Assembly (NCBI GenBank): GCA_017964325.1 | Contig: JAGCSE010000163.1 | Coordinates: 1 to 21,839 of the forward strand | Direction of reading: 5' to 3' | DNA length: 21,839 nt | Source of the DNA: Victivallales bacterium | GTDB lineage: Bacteria; Verrucomicrobiota; Lentisphaeria; Oligosphaerales; Oligosphaeraceae | In this document: piece after piece, positions 16,768 through 21,839 of the stretch | Layout: every line of letters starts with the position of its first letter | How positions within the stretch are numbered: position 1 is the first letter of the stretch | The notes under the pieces: model-generated | Told to the model about the DNA's origin: nothing | What the model saw: only the letters and a program-made list of their open reading frames with translations | Databases searched by the model: none | Made by a program: the position numbers and the translations under genes

Positions 16768-18873
16768 ATGGCATTTGAACTTATATACACATCATATCCA
16801 ACAGGAATCAGAGCCGGCTCCTCTGGTTTTTGTACAGTTGCGCATACTAATTCAATGCCCAAACCTCTTATGACAATATTGGAGGGGTTGAGCGGATACA
16901 ATCCTCTTTATCCACATTATGATCCTAAAGCTTGGAATAATCCTGTATCATACGCTCATTGCATCCGTGATAAGTATCATATTCTCAGTAGGGTGTGCTT
17001 TAATGGCACAGACTATACTCAACGATCAAACAAGCTTGCCTCACACATCGCGATAGAGGAAATGGAAGCATATACTCTCCAAGGAGGGCCAAGTTCTGTG
17101 TTTTTTGTTGATGGTATCTTCAAGGATGCCAATTGGCAAATAAAACCGGAAATTTATGAAAAACCTCTCATATTACCTCAGGTATCACTTAAAGGTGGTA
17201 AATGTAAAACATGGGAGCTGGTCACTGGCGATGCGGGATGGGGTGGAGTATTAGCAGAAAATTATCTAAATAAATCAGATAGAATTGCTTATATTGTTTA
17301 TTCACCAGAGCAACATAATGTAGTATTAAAGTTAATTCATGAAGCTTTGGCCTTGCTCCCTGAAGCAGTTCGCTGGAATGTCAGTTTTAATACATATTGC
17401 ACTAATATTCCTGCTGGAATAACATATCTTTGGCGTTGTTGTTTGGCGGGCTCGGATATGATTTCCAAAGCTCGTCATATCGGTACAGATCTTATAATTG
17501 ACATTTCCCAGCCATTACCCAAAGCGACAGGGAATGAATTAGTTGAATTTGCAAGAACAGGAAAAAATCCAATTCCTCTTTCTGAAGAATTTGAAGAAGA
17601 ACACTTAAAATTAAAATTGCCAAATGATAAAGTTAATTACAATATTCATGAAAATAACAGGTTGCAATCTATTGAATTTAAGAATACAGTTGAAAAAAGA
17701 ACTTCCCCAAATATCGTCATTCAACCAGAACAACCAGATGTAAATAATATGAAAAATAACACATTCTTAATTTATCTTGGCATTTTTATTATCATTTTAA
17801 ATTTGCTATTGTTTATATTATATCAGAAACAAATAAACAAAATGAAATATATAAATGAAAAACTTGATTATAAAGTGGAAAAAGTTAATAATGAAATTGA
17901 AAAACTTGATACTAAATTAAGTAGTATAAATGAAAAACTTGATTCAAAAATTAGTAATGTAAAAGAAAAACTTGATTTAAAAATTAATGTGTTGTCAACT
18001 GGTTTGGCAAAGTTAGAAGATAGAAATGATTCAAAGAATAAAAATACTGACAATTCATCCGCTAAAGAAGTCTCAAAAGATAATAAGCAGTCTTCTGAAA
18101 AAAAACAGGAAGCAGTATCTGATAAAAGAAAATCTTCATCAAACGATAATCAATCAGATTCGACAAAAACTAAAAATTTAAAGCAGAATCAGATAGAAGG
18201 AAACAACCCCATGACAGATTCTCAAAAAAATACAAAAATTGAATTTGGATCATGGGTGTTTCTGGAAAAATTATTACAAGACAAAAAATGTGAGATAACA
18301 GATCCTATTAGTGATCTTGGGAAATTAAAAATATCAGTTAATGATAAGATTCAAAAAGTAAAACCTGAGAAAGAAAGTATAATTTTGAAATTGGGCTCAG
18401 ATAATACTAACAAAATAGGGTATTGTGAGTTAATATTTAATATTGAAAATAAAAAATTAATTTTTGAAAAAAAGAGTGGTAAATTAAAGCCTTTCTTGAA
18501 AGAAAAAATATGCATAATCATTGATACGGAAAAAGAAATAATTTATTATCCATTGTATTTTACAGATCAATCATCAATAACAGGAGACGATATTATATTT
18601 CAACAATCGAGTAACAAATTTACAATAAATTGTTCAACGTTACCAAGTAAGACAGAATTAAAGTTAAAAACAAAAGATAAAGAAATTATATTTTTAAGAA
18701 AAGATATTAATCAACTAGGAACTGACTTTATTTTTAATACAAACAATAATCAAAATAATACAATAAATAATCAAAATATAAAAGAAATATTAAAAAATGA
18801 TCCAAAACTATTTTTATACATTGATGACAAAGAAAGATTATCAGTACCTTTTTCTGACATTAAGAAAAAATAA
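16768..18873 (+). CDS. GAP1-N2-like GTPase-associated protein with membrane anchor and coiled coil
   Basis: 701 residues. The N-terminal region, 1 to about 270, matches my memory of the GAP1-N2 domain (GTPase-associated protein 1): FELIYTSYPTGIRAGSSGFC, then VAHTNSMPKPL, LEGLSGYNPLY, NPVSYAHCI, YHILSRVCFNGTDYTQRSN and LASHIAIEEME, and later GDAGWGGVLAE. These systems pair GAP1 with TRAFAC GTPases such as the upstream gene. A single transmembrane helix lies at about 331-352 (FLIYLGIFIIILNLLLFILY). It is followed by a coiled coil of 11-residue repeats (about 364-410), a Lys/Ser/Asn-rich low-complexity linker to about 485 and an unrecognised C-terminal region predicted by eye to be rich in beta strands. 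The likely topology puts the GAP1 part in the cytoplasm and the C-terminal half across the membrane. TAGGAT at 16755-16760 may serve as a ribosome binding site. Confidence 0.72.
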   Translation: MAFELIYTSYPTGIRAGSSGFCTVAHTNSMPKPLMTILEGLSGYNPLYPHYDPKAWNNPVSYAHCIRDKYHILSRVCFNGTDYTQRSNKLASHIAIEEMEAYTLQGGPSSVFFVDGIFKDANWQIKPEIYEKPLILPQVSLKGGKCKTWELVTGDAGWGGVLAENYLNKSDRIAYIVYSPEQHNVVLKLIHEALALLPEAVRWNVSFNTYCTNIPAGITYLWRCCLAGSDMISKARHIGTDLIIDISQPLPKATGNELVEFARTGKNPIPLSEEFEEEHLKLKLPNDKVNYNIHENNRLQSIEFKNTVEKRTSPNIVIQPEQPDVNNMKNNTFLIYLGIFIIILNLLLFILYQKQINKMKYINEKLDYKVEKVNNEIEKLDTKLSSINEKLDSKISNVKEKLDLKINVLSTGLAKLEDRNDSKNKNTDNSSAKEVSKDNKQSSEKKQEAVSDKRKSSSNDNQSDSTKTKNLKQNQIEGNNPMTDSQKNTKIEFGSWVFLEKLLQDKKCEITDPISDLGKLKISVNDKIQKVKPEKESIILKLGSDNTNKIGYCELIFNIENKKLIFEKKSGKLKPFLKEKICIIIDTEKEIIYYPLYFTDQSSITGDDIIFQQSSNKFTINCSTLPSKTELKLKTKDKEIIFLRKDINQLGTDFIFNTNNNQNNTINNQNIKEILKNDPKLFLYIDDKERLSVPFSDIKKK
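17857..17976 (+). repeat. In-gene repeat encoding an 11-residue (hendecad) coiled coil
   Basis: GAAAAACTTGAT occurs four times, at 17857, 17899, 17932 and 17965, spaced 42, 33 and 33 bases. This codes for EKLD every 14, 11 and 11 residues, with the frame EKLD-x-K-[IL]-x-x-[IV]-[NK]. Hendecad spacing favours a straight or slightly right-handed coiled coil. The near-identity at DNA level suggests recent unit duplication. Confidence 0.75.
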
Positions 18874-18892
18874 TACAATATAGGAATTTTCC

Positions 18893-21832
18893 ATGATAGA
18901 TGTTTCTCAACTCATAACTCGTATCCAAATTCTTCTGTCGGGAACAAATTTAGAAGACACGCCTCATGGGAGAAAGTTGTTCGAAGAATACAATAATCTT
19001 TGTAAATCTGCAAATGCCAGACTTGTTGAATGTAATGCATTTTTTGAAGCTCAACGCAATGTTGAGGCGATTGTTGTCTTGTCATCTCCACCTGAATTAC
19101 TAAATCTTGTTGAAAGATTACAGTTTCCAGAGTTGGAGGAATTTTTAAATTTAGCTCAAATGTACGATTGGGGAGACGGAGAAAAAATAAATCTTGCCAT
19201 TTATGAGAAATTGAAGACAAGTCGTTCTTCGATGCTGAATAGTTACACTTTAATTTCAGAGTATTCCCAAATCTCCCGAAGTGATAAAGTTGAAGAAAAA
19301 TTAGTTCTATTAAGGAAAATTGTTGAAAACGAGCCAAGTAATACTGAATGGATAGCTGTCATTCAGGAGGTTGAATCACAATATTTGAGAAAAATTATTA
19401 ATGAAGCACAATCTGCGATTATAAAGGAGGATTATAACCGTTTAGGAGAGATTCAAAACGAGCTGGGCAATAGTTCATGGCATATAGAGATTCCAGAAGC
19501 TGTTACTAATAAAATTAATACAGTAATGCATACTTACAGATTGTCCCAAATGCCTGAACAAATTCAGGATCTACTTGTGGAAGGGGAAAATGCGTATGAA
19601 TTGCAAGATATTATAGCCTTAGAGGATACTTTGTTTTTAATAGATACATTATGTTCTGAAAATGAATATACCCCATCAAACGATATATTGATTAGAATCA
19701 AAAAATTGAAAGAAGCAGTAGATGATTATAAAGAAAAACTAAAAAAGCAGAAAGAATGGCAGTCTATATTAAATGATATCAATAATGCAATAGGTTCAAA
19801 TGAATCAATAGAGAAGATTCAACAATTAGTAAAAACTGCACAATGTTATCCGTACGAAATACCTAGAGTATCAATTGAAAAAATTAATAGTTATATAAAG
19901 ATACAAAAATCACAAAGAATACATAAAATATGCAAGACTTTCCTATTTTTTATCTTTGTCGGAATAGGTCTGTCCATTTATATATGGTGGTATATTACAA
20001 CAAAGCAAATAAAAGATTTTGTTTCTTCAACACAAGTCAAGATGACTGAATACAAGGTTGCTGAAATTCAAGAGGATATATTGCTCTTTGAAAATAATCA
20101 CATATTTGTTTCATATTTTGAAGAATTTAAGGATTTACATGATTCTGTATCGAGAATGAAAGAAGAAGTTAATAAAAAACATAAAGAATTTTCTGACAAT
20201 CTAAATGAATTAAAAAAAGCAATTTCAGAGATAAACCTTGAAGACTCTTTGGAAGATGCAGAACAAGAAATTGAAAAAATAGAAGAAAAATTACAAATCC
20301 TTTCAGAGAACGCTTTGCTAGAAGAAGACAAGAATGAATACAATCAGATAGAGAAAACAATTAATGAAAGAAAGGATGAAATTAAGTTTAAGCAAGAGAT
20401 AAAATCAGCGGCAACCGAATATCAACTTCCCTCAGATATTCTCGAAAAATGCGTAACACTCTATAACGAAGATAAAAAGAAAGAAGCAAGAGAACTTTTG
20501 AAAACATCTTGTGAAAAAAAAGAAAAAATAATTAATCTAAATAAATTTCATACATCAATTGGGCATGCAGACAATTTAATTACTTTACAGAATATTATTA
20601 AGAATGCATATGAAAGTGATCAAGCAATATATAAAACAGATGAACTGCAAAAAATGCTGCATATTTTAGAAGAAGATTGTAAAGTGCTAAATAATTTGAT
20701 AACCTATCAAAAGGTAAAAAAGATAAATGAATTATCTCAATATCGCAATATGCCATATATTCACGATATGATGAAAATTGAGGAGACAGAGTCACTAAAG
20801 AGTATTTCAGAGAGAATCGGGGCAGAATTATCAAAACTAATCAATATATGCTCGAATATTTCCTATTTAGCATTTTTGACAAATGATAATCAAAAAATAG
20901 AAATATATCATCGGGGAAATATAAAAGGATCCTATGACACTTACTTTTCCACTACAATGTTAGATGATTCACAAATTGCTATTTCCTACAATAGGAGTAT
21001 AGGATTTCTGATAAAGCAGCTTGATGATGATAATATGATAAAAAAATCATGGGCTGGAGTAACAATTACAGAACCACAGCCTCCATTGACTTCATATAAA
21101 TTAAAAGCCACACAACCACCATTTATGAAAACATGCAGAAGAATCAAAGACAAAGCCCTTACTTTGACATCTATTAATGTTTATAGTGGAATAATTGATT
21201 TTTTGCAGGAAATTCACCAAGATACCAATTGCTTACCATATATAAAAATTTTAATAATGCAAAAGATTCTTTCGTCTTTTTCTTTATTAAATAATTCTTC
21301 TTTTGATTCACTAAAAGAATTAAATAATTCATTGCTTAAAATTGTCGAATCAGATGAGGCCGCTTCTGGTAATATTTGTGATAACAATCTTAATTCAATG
21401 TCAACAGCATTTCTAGAACATCTTGATTTAGAAGATTATCGCACTATGGCGGCAATCTATGAGATTGAACAAAATTTAATTCAAATTGTTTCCCAATGGA
21501 GATTTCAATATTTAGGTGTTCTTTTTAAGAATAATAATGATAAAGATCCTCAATTACTTATTTCAAATAAAATATCTAAATTAGAAACTGATGTATTATG
21601 TTTAGATGATAAAATGTCTAATTTTGTTTATCTCGGTCGTTTAAAGAATAATAAAATCGAATATGTCATAGATGATATTTCTCCGTATATCGGAAGAATA
21701 TTATTTACAATCAAAGGAAATGAACGTTTAGTGGATACTACAAACGATACTATTAAACGTATGAAGAAAAACAATATCATAGAAGTATCCTGGCCTTTGT
21801 CTTGGCCCATGAATCTTTTAAAAAATATATAA
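18893..21832 (+). CDS. Large coiled-coil protein with one transmembrane helix, family not recognised
   Basis: 979 residues, mostly helical, in three parts. Residues 1 to about 340 are charged and helical (FEEYNNLCKSANARLVECNA, later EIQNELGNSSWHIEIPEAV), perhaps repeat-like. A single clear transmembrane helix spans about 347-369 (FLFFIFVGIGLSIYIWWYIT). Residues about 417-505 are a strong Glu/Lys-rich coiled coil (SLEDAEQEIEKIEEKLQILS). The last 300 residues look like a globular domain, including YDTYFSTTMLDDSQIAISYN and, near the C-terminus, FVYLGRLKNNKIEYVIDDIS and ISPYIGRILFTI. I recognise no catalytic motif. It starts 19 bases after the GAP1-like gene, with TAGGAA at 18881-18886, so it is probably cotranscribed. 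Like its neighbour it crosses the membrane once, so the two may form one envelope-anchored complex that the GTPase controls. It may be a scaffold or an effector. Confidence 0.6.
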   Translation: MIDVSQLITRIQILLSGTNLEDTPHGRKLFEEYNNLCKSANARLVECNAFFEAQRNVEAIVVLSSPPELLNLVERLQFPELEEFLNLAQMYDWGDGEKINLAIYEKLKTSRSSMLNSYTLISEYSQISRSDKVEEKLVLLRKIVENEPSNTEWIAVIQEVESQYLRKIINEAQSAIIKEDYNRLGEIQNELGNSSWHIEIPEAVTNKINTVMHTYRLSQMPEQIQDLLVEGENAYELQDIIALEDTLFLIDTLCSENEYTPSNDILIRIKKLKEAVDDYKEKLKKQKEWQSILNDINNAIGSNESIEKIQQLVKTAQCYPYEIPRVSIEKINSYIKIQKSQRIHKICKTFLFFIFVGIGLSIYIWWYITTKQIKDFVSSTQVKMTEYKVAEIQEDILLFENNHIFVSYFEEFKDLHDSVSRMKEEVNKKHKEFSDNLNELKKAISEINLEDSLEDAEQEIEKIEEKLQILSENALLEEDKNEYNQIEKTINERKDEIKFKQEIKSAATEYQLPSDILEKCVTLYNEDKKKEARELLKTSCEKKEKIINLNKFHTSIGHADNLITLQNIIKNAYESDQAIYKTDELQKMLHILEEDCKVLNNLITYQKVKKINELSQYRNMPYIHDMMKIEETESLKSISERIGAELSKLINICSNISYLAFLTNDNQKIEIYHRGNIKGSYDTYFSTTMLDDSQIAISYNRSIGFLIKQLDDDNMIKKSWAGVTITEPQPPLTSYKLKATQPPFMKTCRRIKDKALTLTSINVYSGIIDFLQEIHQDTNCLPYIKILIMQKILSSFSLLNNSSFDSLKELNNSLLKIVESDEAASGNICDNNLNSMSTAFLEHLDLEDYRTMAAIYEIEQNLIQIVSQWRFQYLGVLFKNNNDKDPQLLISNKISKLETDVLCLDDKMSNFVYLGRLKNNKIEYVIDDISPYIGRILFTIKGNERLVDTTNDTIKRMKKNNIIEVSWPLSWPMNLLKNI

Positions 21833-21839
21833 TGGAGAC
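21832..21839 (+). other. Possible start of a fourth operon gene (TAATG overlap)
   Basis: The stop codon of the 979-residue gene overlaps an ATG by one base (TAATG; ATG at 21832-21834), followed by GAG AC to the window end. Such stop-start overlaps are common between translationally coupled genes. Only two codons are visible, so this is a hint and nothing more. Confidence 0.2.

Overview
The window suggests a Gram-negative, outer-membrane-bearing bacterium. It encodes a TolC-type outer membrane efflux protein, two periplasmic adaptor proteins, and a glycosyltransferase with the signature of the lipopolysaccharide core enzyme WaaG fused to a WaaP-like sugar kinase. Most starts have weak or no Shine-Dalgarno sequence, and the right part carries a GTPase/GAP1-type module that I associate with the Planctomycetes-Verrucomicrobia-Lentisphaerae group and other complex bacteria. 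A PVC-type host (Lentisphaerae or Kiritimatiellae-like) is my best guess; this is inference, not shown directly.

Left part (1-13137), moderately GC-rich, all genes on the + strand. It starts with the 3' part of a family-4 glycosyltransferase, then leuS (complete leucyl-tRNA synthetase) and an intrinsic terminator. Next is a tight four-gene efflux operon: a double-length HlyD/MacA-like adaptor, a normal-length adaptor, a MacB-type ABC transporter and a TolC-like outer membrane protein. Together these would form a tripartite pump across both membranes. After a short gap with a structured repeat and a weak terminator comes the WaaG-WaaP fusion gene. A second copy of the same repeat lies just downstream of that gene.

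Middle part (13138-15061), no intact gene. It holds the second repeat copy, a terminator-like hairpin, and two decayed insertion-sequence transposase fragments facing each other: an IS1634-like N-terminus on + with a Trp-to-stop change, and an IS4/DUF4372-like N-terminus on - with two in-frame stops. Then follow about 500 bases of AT-rich DNA with three inverted-repeat structures. The last is a large multi-stem hairpin ending in a T-run directly before the next operon.

Right part (15062-21839), strongly AT-rich and clearly different in composition from the left. Three genes lie 19-23 bases apart: a zinc-ribbon TRAFAC-like GTPase, a GAP1-N2-like protein with a transmembrane helix and an 11-residue-repeat coiled coil, and a 979-residue membrane-spanning coiled-coil protein I do not recognise. 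A fourth gene may begin in the final bases by a TAATG overlap. The set resembles predicted NTP-dependent conflict (defence) systems built on GTPases and GTPase-associated proteins. It probably arrived by horizontal transfer next to the transposon scars. This is the most interesting part of the window.
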